Below, one piece after another: positions 42,737-51,631 of a DNA stretch of 64,000 bases. Below the pieces are notes generated by a model that saw only the letters and a program-made list of their open reading frames with translations, was not told where the DNA came from and did not search any database. The stretch is from Novosphingobium sp. (GTDB taxonomy: Bacteria; Pseudomonadota; Alphaproteobacteria; Sphingomonadales; Sphingomonadaceae), in contig NZ_JAHEBV010000014.1 in NCBI RefSeq assembly GCF_024642085.1, positions 1 through 64,000 on the forward strand, written 5' to 3'. A program made the translations under genes and the position numbers. How positions within the stretch are numbered: the first letter of the stretch is position 1; each line of letters begins with the position of its first letter.

Positions 42737-44380
42737 ATGCCCCACAGGCCCCCGACCGCGCCGCCAGTTACCGCCAGCCGCCGCCAGTTGCTGGCCGGCG
42801 GCGCGCTGGGGCTGGCCGCATATGGGGTGCCTCTCGTCGCGGTCCAGCCGCACGGCTTTACGCACGGGGTTGCCAGCGGGGAACCGGGGCCGGATCGGGT
42901 GCTGCTGTGGACGCGCTTTGCCGCGCCAGCCGATACCGCGCTGCGCTGGGAAGTGGCGGACAGCGCCGATTTCGCCCGCGTCGTCAGCGGCGGAACTGTA
43001 GCCGCCTCGCCCGCCAATGACTGCTGCGTCAAGGCCTGGGCCACCGGGCTAAGGCCTGGGACATGGTATTTCTACCGCTTCATCGCGCCCAACGGCGCGA
43101 TGTCCGATGTGGGCCGCACCCGCACGCTGCCAATGGGCAAAGTGGCGAGCTTCCGCTTGGCCGTATTCTCATGCTCCAACCTGGGGTTCGGGTTTTTCAA
43201 CGCCTATGCCCATGCAGCACAAGCCGGGGATTTCGACCTGGCGGTGCATCTTGGCGATTATTTCTATGAATACCACCGCGGCGAATATCCCTCGGCCCGG
43301 GATGTCGTTTCAGGGCGCGAATCTCCTTTGGATGAGGCAGTCAGCTTGGCCCAGTACCGCGCCCGGTTCGCGGCATACCGGTCCGATCCCGACTTGCAGC
43401 GGATCCATCAGATCCTGCCGATGATCGCGATGTGGGACGATCATGAAACGGCCAACGATACCTGGGAAAGCGGGGCGGAAAATCACCAGCCCGGCGAAGG
43501 CGATTGGGCCACGCGCAAGCGCTTGTCCGAGCAGGTCTACCGCGAATGGATGCCTGTTTCCGACGATTATTATGCCGCTTATGAAATCGGCGATCTGGCT
43601 TCGCTTTACCGTCTGGAAAGTCGGCATCTGGCGCGATCGCAGCAGCTGGACCTGTTCGGCGCGGCAAAGTCAGCGGCGCCAGATCAGCTCGACACCGCGC
43701 TGAACGCGTTTCGGGACGGGGTCTGGCAAGCACCGGACCGCACGCTGCTTGGCGCTGCGCAGGAAAGCTGGCTGGCCCGGGCGCTCAAAACCTCGGCCCG
43801 CGCGCGCAAGCCGTGGCAGATACTTGGCCAGGAAGTGGTGATGGGCGCGCTCGCCATGCCCGATGCTGTGCTGGAAGGCCTGCCCGCCAAGGCGCCGGAA
43901 TGGCTGCGCGACCGTCTGACCGTCTACGCCAGAGCGGCCGGCGATGGCCTGCCTTTCAACATGGACGCGTGGGACGGCTATCCTGCGGCGCGAGACCGGC
44001 TTTATCGCGCTTCACTTGAAGCCAACGCCAACCTGCTGGTCCTTTCGGGCGACAGCCACAATGCCTGGGCCTTTGACCTTGACCGCAAGGGCGCCCGCGT
44101 CGGGGTCGAAATGGCCGGGCACAGCGTCACCTCTCCCGGGGCTGAGAAAGAGCTGGGCTGGCGCAAGCCCGCAGAGCTGGCCCGCGATATCGTGGCGCGC
44201 AACCCGCAGCTTAAATGGTGCGACACGGCGCAGCGCGGCTATATGGCGGTGGAATTGACGCCCCAGGCGGCGACCGGCGAATGGCGCTTCTTGGCAACGG
44301 TCCGCCAGCGCGGCACCGCGCTGGCGGGAACAAAGCGGCTGACGGTCCTGGCCGGACAGCGCAAGTTTGTCAGCGGTTGA
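42737..44380 (+). CDS. PhoD-family alkaline phosphatase/phosphodiesterase
   Basis: 547-residue exported phosphoesterase. The twin-arginine signal SRRQLLAGGALGLAAYG (residues 14-30) means export folded with metal bound. The PhoD N-terminal domain begins FTHGVASGEPGPDRVLLWTRF. Metallophosphatase motifs are LAVHLGDYFYEYHRGEYP, MIAMWDDHETANDTW and LLVLSGDSHNAWAFDL, giving the Ca/Fe site of PhoD enzymes. It hydrolyses phosphomono- and diesters such as teichoic acids or phospholipids. AGGAG lies 6 nt before the ATG. Phosphate-starvation control is usual, but no Pho box was recognised here. Confidence 0.93.
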   Translation: MPHRPPTAPPVTASRRQLLAGGALGLAAYGVPLVAVQPHGFTHGVASGEPGPDRVLLWTRFAAPADTALRWEVADSADFARVVSGGTVAASPANDCCVKAWATGLRPGTWYFYRFIAPNGAMSDVGRTRTLPMGKVASFRLAVFSCSNLGFGFFNAYAHAAQAGDFDLAVHLGDYFYEYHRGEYPSARDVVSGRESPLDEAVSLAQYRARFAAYRSDPDLQRIHQILPMIAMWDDHETANDTWESGAENHQPGEGDWATRKRLSEQVYREWMPVSDDYYAAYEIGDLASLYRLESRHLARSQQLDLFGAAKSAAPDQLDTALNAFRDGVWQAPDRTLLGAAQESWLARALKTSARARKPWQILGQEVVMGALAMPDAVLEGLPAKAPEWLRDRLTVYARAAGDGLPFNMDAWDGYPAARDRLYRASLEANANLLVLSGDSHNAWAFDLDRKGARVGVEMAGHSVTSPGAEKELGWRKPAELARDIVARNPQLKWCDTAQRGYMAVELTPQAATGEWRFLATVRQRGTALAGTKRLTVLAGQRKFVSG

Positions 44381-44413
44381 GGCGGACGCGCTTGCCCGCT
44401 AAGGGCCTGTGCC

Positions 44414-46417
44414 ATGACCAATGCTTTGAAAATCAGTCTGCCTGATGGTTCCGTTCGCGAAATGCCTGCTGGCGCCACTCCGGCCGATGTCGCTGCGGCG
44501 ATCGGCCCGGGCCTGGCCAAGGCGGCGATTGCCGCGCGCATCGATGGCGAACTGGTCGACCTGACCCGGCCTTTTACCGGGGATGCCGCGCTGGCCCTGG
44601 TGACCAATCGCGACGAGGCCGATGCGCTTGAACTGGCCCGCCATGATTATGCGCACGTGCTGGCCGAAGCGGTGCAGGCGCTGTTCCCGGGCACGCAGAT
44701 CACTTTCGGGCCTTCGACCGACGACGGGTTCTATTACGATGTGATGGCCCCGGCAGGCCGCGCGCCCTTCAGCATGGAAGATCTGCCCGCGATCGAGGAG
44801 CAGATGCGCGCGATTATCCGCGCTGACAAGCCGCTGACGCGCGAGGTCTGGTCGCGCCAGCAGCTGATCGACAAGTGGCAGGCCGACGGCGAACGCTTCA
44901 AGGCCGAATGGGCCGCCGAACTGCCCGAGGGCGAGGAGCTGACGGTTTACCGCAGCGGTACCGACTGGCTCGACATGTGCCGCGGGCCGCACCTGCCCAG
45001 CACCGGCAAGCTTGATCCCGCGGCGTTCAAGCTGATGCGGGTGGCGGGCGCTTACTGGCGCGGCGATCAGAAGAATGCGCAGCTGACGCGGATCTACGGC
45101 ACCGGCTGGCTGAACAAGAAGCAGCTTGATGCGCACCTGACCCGGCTGGAAGAAGCGGCCAAGCGCGATCACCGCAAGCTGGGGGCGGAGATGGACCTGT
45201 TCCACCTCCAGAGCGAGGCCCACGGCAGCGTGTTCTGGCACCCGCAAGGCTATGTCATCTACCGCCAGCTGGAGGATTACATCCGCCGCGCGGTCGAAAG
45301 CTCAGGTTGCAGGGAAGTGAAAACGCCGCAGGTGATGGACGCCCGGCAGTGGGAACAATCGGGCCATTGGGGCAAGTACCGCGCCAACATGTTCGTCATT
45401 CCTGACGAGGTGCCCAACACCGAAGATGAGGGCCCGGTGATCAGCGGCGATGCCGACTGGATGGCGCTCAAACCGATGAATTGCCCAGCCCACGTGCTGA
45501 TCTTCCGCCAGGGGATCAAAAGCTACCGCGACCTGCCGCTGCGCCTGGTCGAAAACGGTTGCTGCCACCGCAACGAGCCGCACGGCGCGCTGCACGGGCT
45601 GATGCGGGTGCGCCAGTTCACCCAGGATGATGGCCACATCTTCTGCCGCGAAGACCAGATCGTGACCGAGGTGCGCAATTTCTGCGGTCTGGCCGACCGG
45701 GTCTACCGTGATTTCGGGTTCACCTACGCGGTCAAGCTGGCGCTGCGTCCCGACCAGCGCTTCGGCTCCGACGCGGACTGGGACAAGGCCGAGCAGGAAT
45801 TGCGCCAGGCGGTGATCGACGCGGGTCTGGCAACCGAGGAATACGGCTGGGAAGAGCTGCCCGGCGAAGGCGCGTTCTATGCCCCCAAGCTGGAATGGCA
45901 CCTGACCGATGCGATCGGACGGACCTGGCAGGTCGGCACGATGCAGTCCGACCGCGTGTTGCCCGAACGGCTTGACGCCAGTTACATCGGCGAAGATGGC
46001 GAACGGCATCGCCCGGTCATGCTGCACCGCGCGATTTTCGGCTCCTACGAACGCTTTATCGGGATCCTGATCGAGCACTATGCCGGCAAGCTGCCGGTCT
46101 GGCTGGCCCCGGTTCAGGCCGTGGTGGCAACGATCGTATCGGACGCGGATGATTATGCCGCACAGGTTACCGCGCAGCTTGCCGCCGCCGGGATCCGGGT
46201 GGAGAGCGATACCCGCAACGAGAAGATCAACTACAAGGTCCGCGATCATTCCCTGAAGAAGGTTCCGCACCTGCTGGTGGTCGGCAAGCGCGAGGCTGAA
46301 GAGGGTACCGTGGCGCTTCGGACACTTGGCGCTGAACATCAGAAGGTTATGCCGCTGGCCGAAGCGATCGCGTTGCTCACCGCAGAGGCTACCCCGCCGG
46401 ACATGCGCGCCGGCTGA
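44414..46417 (+). CDS. thrS: Threonyl-tRNA synthetase
   Basis: 667-residue class II synthetase. Domains in order: N-terminal TGS ([28 protein letters not shown]); the editing domain ([35 protein letters not shown]); the catalytic core, with zinc ligand Cys in [13 protein letters not shown] and motifs 2 and 3 ([58 protein letters not shown]); and an anticodon-binding domain ending in EAIALLT. Length is normal. It begins 33 bp after phoD and is followed by a small membrane protein gene. No T-box or upstream operator hairpin was recognised. Confidence 0.97.
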   Translation: MTNALKISLPDGSVREMPAGATPADVAAAIGPGLAKAAIAARIDGELVDLTRPFTGDAALALVTNRDEADALELARHDYAHVLAEAVQALFPGTQITFGPSTDDGFYYDVMAPAGRAPFSMEDLPAIEEQMRAIIRADKPLTREVWSRQQLIDKWQADGERFKAEWAAELPEGEELTVYRSGTDWLDMCRGPHLPSTGKLDPAAFKLMRVAGAYWRGDQKNAQLTRIYGTGWLNKKQLDAHLTRLEEAAKRDHRKLGAEMDLFHLQSEAHGSVFWHPQGYVIYRQLEDYIRRAVESSGCREVKTPQVMDARQWEQSGHWGKYRANMFVIPDEVPNTEDEGPVISGDADWMALKPMNCPAHVLIFRQGIKSYRDLPLRLVENGCCHRNEPHGALHGLMRVRQFTQDDGHIFCREDQIVTEVRNFCGLADRVYRDFGFTYAVKLALRPDQRFGSDADWDKAEQELRQAVIDAGLATEEYGWEELPGEGAFYAPKLEWHLTDAIGRTWQVGTMQSDRVLPERLDASYIGEDGERHRPVMLHRAIFGSYERFIGILIEHYAGKLPVWLAPVQAVVATIVSDADDYAAQVTAQLAAAGIRVESDTRNEKINYKVRDHSLKKVPHLLVVGKREAEEGTVALRTLGAEHQKVMPLAEAIALLTAEATPPDMRAG

Positions 46418-46448
46418 GCGGCCGGCACGCCGCACTGGGGGGATGACG

Positions 46449-46799
46449 ATGGAAACGTTGATCAAGGCTTCACTGGTCCTCAACATTGCCGTGCTGGTCC
46501 CGGTCTGCGGAAGCCTGCTGTCGGGCGCGGGCTGGACTGGAGATGCTTATGGCCCGCCCAGTCCGGCGCGGGGGATCCTGCTGTCGATCTATCTGGCGAT
46601 TCTGCTAGTCTCTGCCGGGCTGTTGTTCAGGCCGGTTCCGGCCTTTGTCGCGGCGCTGCTGATCGTACAGATCGTCTACAAAATCACTACACCGGTTACG
46701 GTCGGTACGCTGGCCAATCCCGTCGTGCTCAGCAATCTAGCGATCGCGGCGTTCCACATGGTGACCGTTCGGGCCATCGCGATGAAGGCGGGCCTGTGA
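46449..46799 (+). CDS. Small integral membrane protein of unknown function
   Basis: 116-residue, strongly hydrophobic protein with about four predicted helices: the N-terminal LIKASLVLNIAVLVPVCGSLLSG, then RGILLSIYLAILLVSAGLLF, FVAALLIVQIVYKITTPV and PVVLSNLAIAAFHMVTV. I do not recognise a family. The ATG at 46449 is preceded by a GGGGGG run at about 6 nt; ATG at 46443 is an alternative but sits too close to it. It follows thrS by 31 bp and precedes the TauE/SafE-like permease gene, so it may be part of a small transport operon. Confidence 0.7.
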   Translation: METLIKASLVLNIAVLVPVCGSLLSGAGWTGDAYGPPSPARGILLSIYLAILLVSAGLLFRPVPAFVAALLIVQIVYKITTPVTVGTLANPVVLSNLAIAAFHMVTVRAIAMKAGL

Positions 46800-46827
46800 A
46801 CGCCGTGAACCATCTGGAGTTTGCGCC

Positions 46828-47577
46828 ATTCTTGTTGCCGGTCTGACTCCTGCCCAAATCACCATCGCACTGGCCGCGGCGCTTGCCGCGGCATTCGTGC
46901 GCGGGCTGGCCGGCTTCGGCATGGCGATCCTGCTGGTACCGGTGCTGGGCTTGGCGATCCCGCCGCGTGAGGCGGTGGTGGTGGCCAACTGGCTTGGGCT
47001 GCTAATCGGGCTTGTCGGCCTCAGGAAAATCATCGGGCAAAGCGAACGCAGCGCGTTTCACATCGCCGCGCTGGCGGTGGTCGCCACGCCAGCAGGCGTG
47101 TGGCTGCTGGCAGTAACCGATCCGGCGCTGGCGCGGATGCTCATCGCCCTTATTGCGCTCGCTTCGTTCGTACTTGTCCTGTTGCCCAAGCGGCCCGCGC
47201 ATCATTTGCCTGGCGCTGCAGAAACAGGGGTAACGGGATTGTTATCGGGCGTGCTGACCGGGTTTGCCGGAATGCCCGGCCCGCCGGTCGTGCCCTATTA
47301 CCTGCGCCGCGCAATCCCGCCGCAACTTGCGCGGGCCTCGATGATGACCATATTCCTGGTGACTTCGGCGGCCGGTGTCGTGGCGGCCCTGGCGCTTGGG
47401 GTCGCAACCTGGCGCGAACCGCTGCTGGCCGCGATGCTATTTCCGGCTGTGCTGTTGGGCAACTGGCTGGGCGCGAAAGCTTTCGGCAAGGTTGGCGAGG
47501 CCGTGTGGCGCAGTTTCACCGGCATTGTACTGGGATTGGCGGCGGCGGCGGCGCTGTACCGCCTGCTGCAAGCTTAG
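46828..47577 (+). CDS. TauE/SafE-family permease with non-standard or displaced start
   Basis: Multi-helix permease of the TauE/SafE (DUF81) family of anion exporters. From GTG 46897 it has 226 residues starting RGLAGFGMAILLVPVLGLAIPPREAVVVANWLGLLIGLVGLRKI, but the family's first helix would then be missing. The same frame is open back past 46801 with no ATG, GTG or TTG. GLTPAQITIALAAALAAAF reads just upstream, and GGAG (46816-46819) lies 8 nt before an ATT at 46828. That gives a 249-residue protein starting ILVAGLTPAQ. An AUU start, or a frameshift near 46838-46846 joining the GTG-started frame, are the two readings. The product converges with a small minus-strand gene. Confidence 0.75.
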   Translation: MLVAGLTPAQITIALAAALAAAFVRGLAGFGMAILLVPVLGLAIPPREAVVVANWLGLLIGLVGLRKIIGQSERSAFHIAALAVVATPAGVWLLAVTDPALARMLIALIALASFVLVLLPKRPAHHLPGAAETGVTGLLSGVLTGFAGMPGPPVVPYYLRRAIPPQLARASMMTIFLVTSAAGVVAALALGVATWREPLLAAMLFPAVLLGNWLGAKAFGKVGEAVWRSFTGIVLGLAAAAALYRLLQA

Positions 47578-47753
47578 CTGAACGAGGCGGCGAAAGCCCT
47601 GTCGGCCATGCACACCGTGCTGGCAGCTGCGGCAGGTGCGAAATAACTCGCCCCGATCAGCGCCAGCGCGCAGGTATAGATCATCACGCGGCGCGCGGCG
47701 TCGGGCGATAGTGCGATCGTCTGGCGGGCAACAAGGGTGAACGCGTGAGCCAT
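47574..47753 (-). CDS. Possible small membrane/secreted protein, 59 residues
   Basis: Short open frame reading MAHAFTLVARQTIALSPDAARRVMIYTCALALIGASYF and ending ADRAFAASFS, with one hydrophobic stretch (about residues 24-42). Its TAA overlaps the TauE stop codon (47574-47577), an arrangement like other convergent pairs in this window. No strong ribosome site precedes ATG 47753; a TTG at 47774 is an alternative. It is the only gene candidate in the 321-bp gap between the permease and aceA. I do not recognise a family, and it may be spurious. Confidence 0.4.
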   Translation of the reverse strand: MAHAFTLVARQTIALSPDAARRVMIYTCALALIGASYFAPAAAASTVCMADRAFAASFS

Positions 47754-47799
47754 ACCGGCATTCTGGGCGCGCAACCCTTACCAAGCTCTTAAAATTGAC

Positions 47800-47836
47800 T
47801 TGGCCCGCCACGCGAAAGGGGCGCGTGACGGGCCAA
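47800..47836 (-). terminator. Strong hairpin terminator downstream of aceA
   Basis: TTGGCCCG and CACGCG (47800-47807, 47809-47814) pair with CGCGTG and CGGGCCAA (47822-47827, 47829-47836) around a 7-nt loop. The stem is 14 bp with one C-A mismatch. On the minus strand it is followed by GTCAATTTT, so it ends aceA transcription 62 bp after the stop codon. Confidence 0.75.
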
Positions 47837-47837
47837 A

Positions 47838-47860
47838 CTTCCTCCCCAGGAAGACTTTTT
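47838..47860 (+). terminator. Small plus-oriented hairpin with T-run
   Basis: CTTCCT (47838-47843), a CCCC loop and AGGAAG (47848-47853) are followed by AC and five T (47856-47860). The orientation suits transcription from the TauE side toward aceA. The stem is short, so this is a weak call. Confidence 0.4.
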
Positions 47861-47898
47861 GCAGGCGTTATGCCGCGAACTGGTTCCCGCGCAGCCGG

Positions 47899-49494
47899 TC
47901 AGGCGGCAAATTGGTTCATTGTATTGGCGGAGCCGCCGGCCTTGAGCGCGGCTTCCCCGGCGAAATATTCCTTGTGATCGTCGCCGATATCCGACCCGCT
48001 CATGTTCTGGTGCTTGACGCAGGCGATGCCCTGGCGGATTTCCTGACGTTGCACGCCCTTGACGTAGCCCAGCATGCCCTGATCGCCGAAGTATTCGCGC
48101 GCCAGGTTATCGGTGCTCAGCGCCGCGGTGTGATAGGTCGGCAGAGTGATCAGGTGGTGGAAAATCCCCGCCTGGGCTGCGGCATCGCGTTGGAAGGTGC
48201 GGATGCGCTCATCAGCTTCGATTGCAAGGTCGGTGGTGTCGTAATCCACGCTCATCAGCTTGGCCCGATCATAGGCCGACAGGTCGCGGCCTTGTGCGGT
48301 CCAGGCGTCGAACACCTGCTGGCGGAAGTTCAGCGTCCAGTTGAAGCTGGGGCTGTTGTTATAGACCAGCTTTGCGTTGGGAACGACCTCGCGGATGCGG
48401 CTGACCATGCCGCCGATCTGGCCAATGTGCGGCTTTTCGGTTTCAATCCACAGCAGGTCGGCACCGTTCTGCAGGCTGTTGATGCAATCGAGCACGCAGC
48501 GGTCTTCCCCCGTCCCCGCGCGGAACTGGAACAGGTTCGATGGCAGGCGCCTGGGCTTCAGCAGCTTGCCGTCGCGGCTGATCAGCACGTCGCCGTGGCC
48601 CAGATCGGCCGCGTCAACCTCGTCGCAGTCAAGGAAGCTGTTATACTGATCGCCGATGTCACCGGCTTCGCGGGTGAAAGCGATCTGCTTGGTCAGGCCC
48701 GCGCCCAGCGAATCGGTTCGGGCTACGATGACGCCATCGGGCACGCCCAGTTCCATGAAGGCATAGCGCACGGCGCGGATCTTGGCGATGAAGTCCTCGT
48801 GCGGAACGGTGACCTTGCCGTCCTGGTGGCCGCACTGCTTTTCATCCGAAACCTGGTTTTCGATCTGGATGCAGCAGGCGCCCGCCTCGATCATCTTTTT
48901 GGACAGCAGGTACGTGGCCTCGGCATTGCCAAAGCCAGCGTCGATGTCGGCGACAATCGGAACGATGTGGGTTTCATGGTTGTCGATCGCGGTCTGCACC
49001 TGCTTGGCCTTGACCTCGTCCCCGGCGGCGCGGGCGGCGTCCAGATCACGAAACAGCATCCCCAGCTCGCGCGCGTCGGCCTGGCGAAGGAAAGTGTAAA
49101 GCTCTTCGATCAGCGCAGGAACGCTGGTCTTTTCGTGCATCGACTGGTCGGGCAGCGGGCCGAAATCGCTGCGTAGCGCCGCGACCATCCAGCCCGACAG
49201 ATACAGGTAGCGGCCCTTGGTTGTGCCGAAATGCTTCTTGATCGAGATCATCTTTTGCTGGCCGATGAAGCCGTGCCAGCAGCCAAGCGACTGGGTGTAC
49301 TGCGCCGGATCGGCATCATAAGCAGCCATGTCGCGGCGCATGATTGCGGCGGTATAGCGCGCAATGTCGAGCCCGGTTTGAAAGCGGTTCTGCAGCTGCA
49401 TCCGCGCCACGCTTTCCGCGTCAATCCCGCTCCAGGTCGGAGCGAACGGCGCGATCTGTTTGCCCGCGTCGGCGATGGCTTGCTGGTAGGTCAT
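47899..49494 (-). CDS. aceA: Isocitrate lyase (531-residue class)
   Basis: 531-residue glyoxylate-shunt enzyme that splits isocitrate to glyoxylate and succinate, needed for growth on acetate and fatty acids. The catalytic signature appears as DEKQCGHQDGK (the usual K-K-C-G-H with Gln for the second Lys), and NGADLLWIETEKPHIGQI and VYNNSPSFNWTLNFRQQ are further family blocks. The long N-terminal QKMISIKKHFGTTKGRYLYLSGWMVAALRSDFGPLPDQSMHEK insertion marks the 531-residue subclass of Pseudomonas and sphingomonads. It is divergent from an ScfR/RamB-type regulator; the gap carries paired inverted repeats, so repression by that regulator in the absence of short-chain acyl-CoA is likely. Confidence 0.96.
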   Translation of the reverse strand: MTYQQAIADAGKQIAPFAPTWSGIDAESVARMQLQNRFQTGLDIARYTAAIMRRDMAAYDADPAQYTQSLGCWHGFIGQQKMISIKKHFGTTKGRYLYLSGWMVAALRSDFGPLPDQSMHEKTSVPALIEELYTFLRQADARELGMLFRDLDAARAAGDEVKAKQVQTAIDNHETHIVPIVADIDAGFGNAEATYLLSKKMIEAGACCIQIENQVSDEKQCGHQDGKVTVPHEDFIAKIRAVRYAFMELGVPDGVIVARTDSLGAGLTKQIAFTREAGDIGDQYNSFLDCDEVDAADLGHGDVLISRDGKLLKPRRLPSNLFQFRAGTGEDRCVLDCINSLQNGADLLWIETEKPHIGQIGGMVSRIREVVPNAKLVYNNSPSFNWTLNFRQQVFDAWTAQGRDLSAYDRAKLMSVDYDTTDLAIEADERIRTFQRDAAAQAGIFHHLITLPTYHTAALSTDNLAREYFGDQGMLGYVKGVQRQEIRQGIACVKHQNMSGSDIGDDHKEYFAGEAALKAGGSANTMNQFAA

Positions 49495-49588
49495 TGGCGT
49501 GGTCCCTTTTCAAACCGCCCTTGCGGGCAGCGTGTCGCAAACGGGCATGCGCAATGGGAGCGTCGCTGATAACCCGCCGCAGAGTCGC

Positions 49589-49638
49589 ATTGTCAATCTT
49601 TACAACTATTCCTTGTAAAGTTGTGTGATAATGACAAT
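49589..49638. promoter_or_regulatory. Nested inverted repeats in the aceA/ScfR intergenic region
   Basis: CTTTACAA (49598-49605) and TTGTAAAG (49613-49620) form a perfect 8-bp inverted repeat with a 7-nt spacer. ATTGTCA (49589-49595) and TGACAAT (49632-49638) form an outer 7-bp one. They lie between the divergent starts. Binding by the adjacent ScfR-type protein is inferred. Confidence 0.6.
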
Positions 49639-49647
49639 GGAGCAAGC

Positions 49648-51045
49648 ATGAGCGAAACGCGCCCTCTTTATATCGGCCCACGCATGCGCCGCCTGCGCCG
49701 CGAATTGGGATTGACGCAGCAGTCCATGGCGGGCGACCTGGGGATTTCACCCAGCTATGTTGCGCTGCTTGAACGTAATCAGCGGCCGATGACCGCCGAC
49801 CTGCTGCTGCGCCTGGCGCGCAGTTACCGCCTTGATCTTGCGGACTTCGCCGGCGACGATGCCGGGGACTATACCCAGCGAATTGGACAGGTACTGCGCG
49901 ATCCGCTGTTCACCGATATCGCGTTGCCCGCGTTGGAAGTGGCCGATCTTGCCACCAGTTTTCCCGGAATAAGCGAAGCCCTGCTGCGCCTGCACGGCGC
50001 GTATTCGCGCGAACAGCGGGCCCTTGCCCAGCAGCGCGAAGCGCCCGGCGGGCTGAATAACGATCCGGTGGCCGAAGCGCGCCGTTTCGTGGCAGAACAA
50101 CGTAACTACTTTCACGCGATCGACATCAAGGCGGAAGAAATTGCCGCTGCAATTGCGCGCGCCGGATCGAACGCCGAATGGCTGCGTGCCGAACTGGGCC
50201 TGCGGCTGCGTTATCTGCCGCCCGATGTGATGATGGACGCGCTACGCCGGCATGACCGGCACAACAGCCAGCTGCTCATCGATGACACGCTCGACGGGGC
50301 TAGCCGTGCCTTCCAGGTCGCCAGCCACATCGCCTATGTCGCGCTGAAACGTGAAATCACCGCGACGCTGGACGGTGCTGCACTGTCCAGCCCGACCGCC
50401 GCCAGCCTCGTGCGCCGGGCGCTGGCAGCATACGGCGCGGCGGCAATCCTGATGCCGTACGACCGGTTCGCCCGCGCGGTCGAGGCGCGCGCCTACGATA
50501 TCGAGGCGCTCAGCCGCCAGTTTGGCGCCAGTTTTGAACAGGTCGCCCACCGCCTGACTACGCTGAACAAGCCGGGGCAACTGCGTATTCCGTTCTTTTT
50601 CATTCGCGTCGATCCTGCCGGCAACGTATCAAAGCGGCTGGACGGAGCGGGCTTTCCCTTTGCCGCGCATGGCGGCGGCTGCCCGCTGTGGACTGTCCAT
50701 TCGGTGTTCCGCACCCCCGGCGAGATTGTCACCCAGTTCCTTGAACTGCCTGACGGCCAGCGCTTTTTCTCCATTGCCCGCACGGTTCGGGCGGGGGGCG
50801 GAAGCTGGGACAGGCCGGCGATAACCCGCGCGATTGCACTGGCCTGCGCTGCTGAACATGCCCCGCAACTGGCCTATGCCCGCGGCAGCGATCACAAGTC
50901 GGCGGCGGCCACGCCAATTGGCGTGACCTGCCGGTTGTGCAACCGGCCTGCCTGCGCCGCGCGCGCCGTGCCGCCGGTCGGACGCGAGATCCTGCCAGAC
51001 GACATCCGCCGCACAGTCGCGCCATTTGCTTTTGACGAAGGCTAG
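49648..51045 (+). CDS. ScfR/RamB-type short-chain fatty-acyl-responsive regulator
   Basis: 465-residue regulator with an N-terminal XRE helix-turn-helix (IGPRMRRLRRELGLTQQSMAGDLGISPSYVALLERNQRPMTADLLLRLARSYRLD). A middle region resembles the IrrE/ImmA-like domain (SRAFQVASHIAYVALKREIT, AAYGAAAILMPYDRFARAVEARAYDIEALSRQFGASFEQVAHRLTTL). A C-terminal DUF2083 has a Cys cluster (GVTCRLCNRPACAARA). RamB and related ScfRs control isocitrate lyase and methylcitrate genes in response to propionyl- or acetyl-CoA. GGAG lies shortly before ATG 49648. Divergence from aceA across palindromes supports control of aceA and itself. Confidence 0.9.
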   Translation: MSETRPLYIGPRMRRLRRELGLTQQSMAGDLGISPSYVALLERNQRPMTADLLLRLARSYRLDLADFAGDDAGDYTQRIGQVLRDPLFTDIALPALEVADLATSFPGISEALLRLHGAYSREQRALAQQREAPGGLNNDPVAEARRFVAEQRNYFHAIDIKAEEIAAAIARAGSNAEWLRAELGLRLRYLPPDVMMDALRRHDRHNSQLLIDDTLDGASRAFQVASHIAYVALKREITATLDGAALSSPTAASLVRRALAAYGAAAILMPYDRFARAVEARAYDIEALSRQFGASFEQVAHRLTTLNKPGQLRIPFFFIRVDPAGNVSKRLDGAGFPFAAHGGGCPLWTVHSVFRTPGEIVTQFLELPDGQRFFSIARTVRAGGGSWDRPAITRAIALACAAEHAPQLAYARGSDHKSAAATPIGVTCRLCNRPACAARAVPPVGREILPDDIRRTVAPFAFDEG

Positions 51046-51094
51046 CAAGAACGAGGGGTGGAGCGTTCCGCCCATTCGTGGCATCGCACAGCCC

Positions 51095-51631
51095 ATGCCC
51101 GGAATCGATCCTTCGCTGACCTTCCACCCCCTTGGCATGGCCGTGCTGACTATCTCGGACACGCGCGACCACAGCACCGATACGTCGGGCGCTCTGCTGT
51201 GTGAAAGACTGACCGGGGCGGGGCACACGCTTCGTGCGCGGTCCATTGTTCGCGACGATATTGCGGCCATTCAGGCCCAGCTGAGCGAATGGATAGCCGA
51301 TCCTGCTATCGAGATCATCCTGACCACTGGCGGTACCGGCTTTTCCCCGCGCGACAACACCCCCGAAGCGGTCAAGCCGCTGCTCCGCCGCGAAATGGAT
51401 GGCTTTGCCATTGCCTTCCAGACCAAAAGCCTGAAGACCGTCGGGGTTGCCGCCATGCAGTCGCGCGCCTTTGCCGGGCAGGCCGGGGACAGCTTCATCT
51501 TTTGTGTGCCGGGATCGACCGGTGCCTGCCGCGATGCCTGGGACGGGCTGCTGGAACTGGAATTGGATAGCCGCCACAAGCCCTGTTCGATTGCCGGAGC
51601 ATTGCCGCGCCTGCGCGATCTGTGCGCGTGA
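51095..51631 (+). CDS. moaB: Molybdenum cofactor biosynthesis protein MoaB
   Basis: 178-residue protein of the MoaB/Mog family, which adenylates molybdopterin before metal insertion. Motifs are GMAVLTISDTRDHSTDTSGALLCERLTGAGH, the family loop ILTTGGTGFSPRDNTPEAVKPLL, and SRAFAGQAGDSFIFCVPGSTGACRDAWDGLL. The chosen ATG at 51095 (MPGIDPSLTFHPLG) has a weak ribosome site; an upstream in-frame extension overlaps the end of the ScfR-type gene and reads unrelated sequence. moeA starts inside its last 10 bases, so moaB and moeA are translationally coupled. Confidence 0.9.
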   Translation: MPGIDPSLTFHPLGMAVLTISDTRDHSTDTSGALLCERLTGAGHTLRARSIVRDDIAAIQAQLSEWIADPAIEIILTTGGTGFSPRDNTPEAVKPLLRREMDGFAIAFQTKSLKTVGVAAMQSRAFAGQAGDSFIFCVPGSTGACRDAWDGLLELELDSRHKPCSIAGALPRLRDLCA

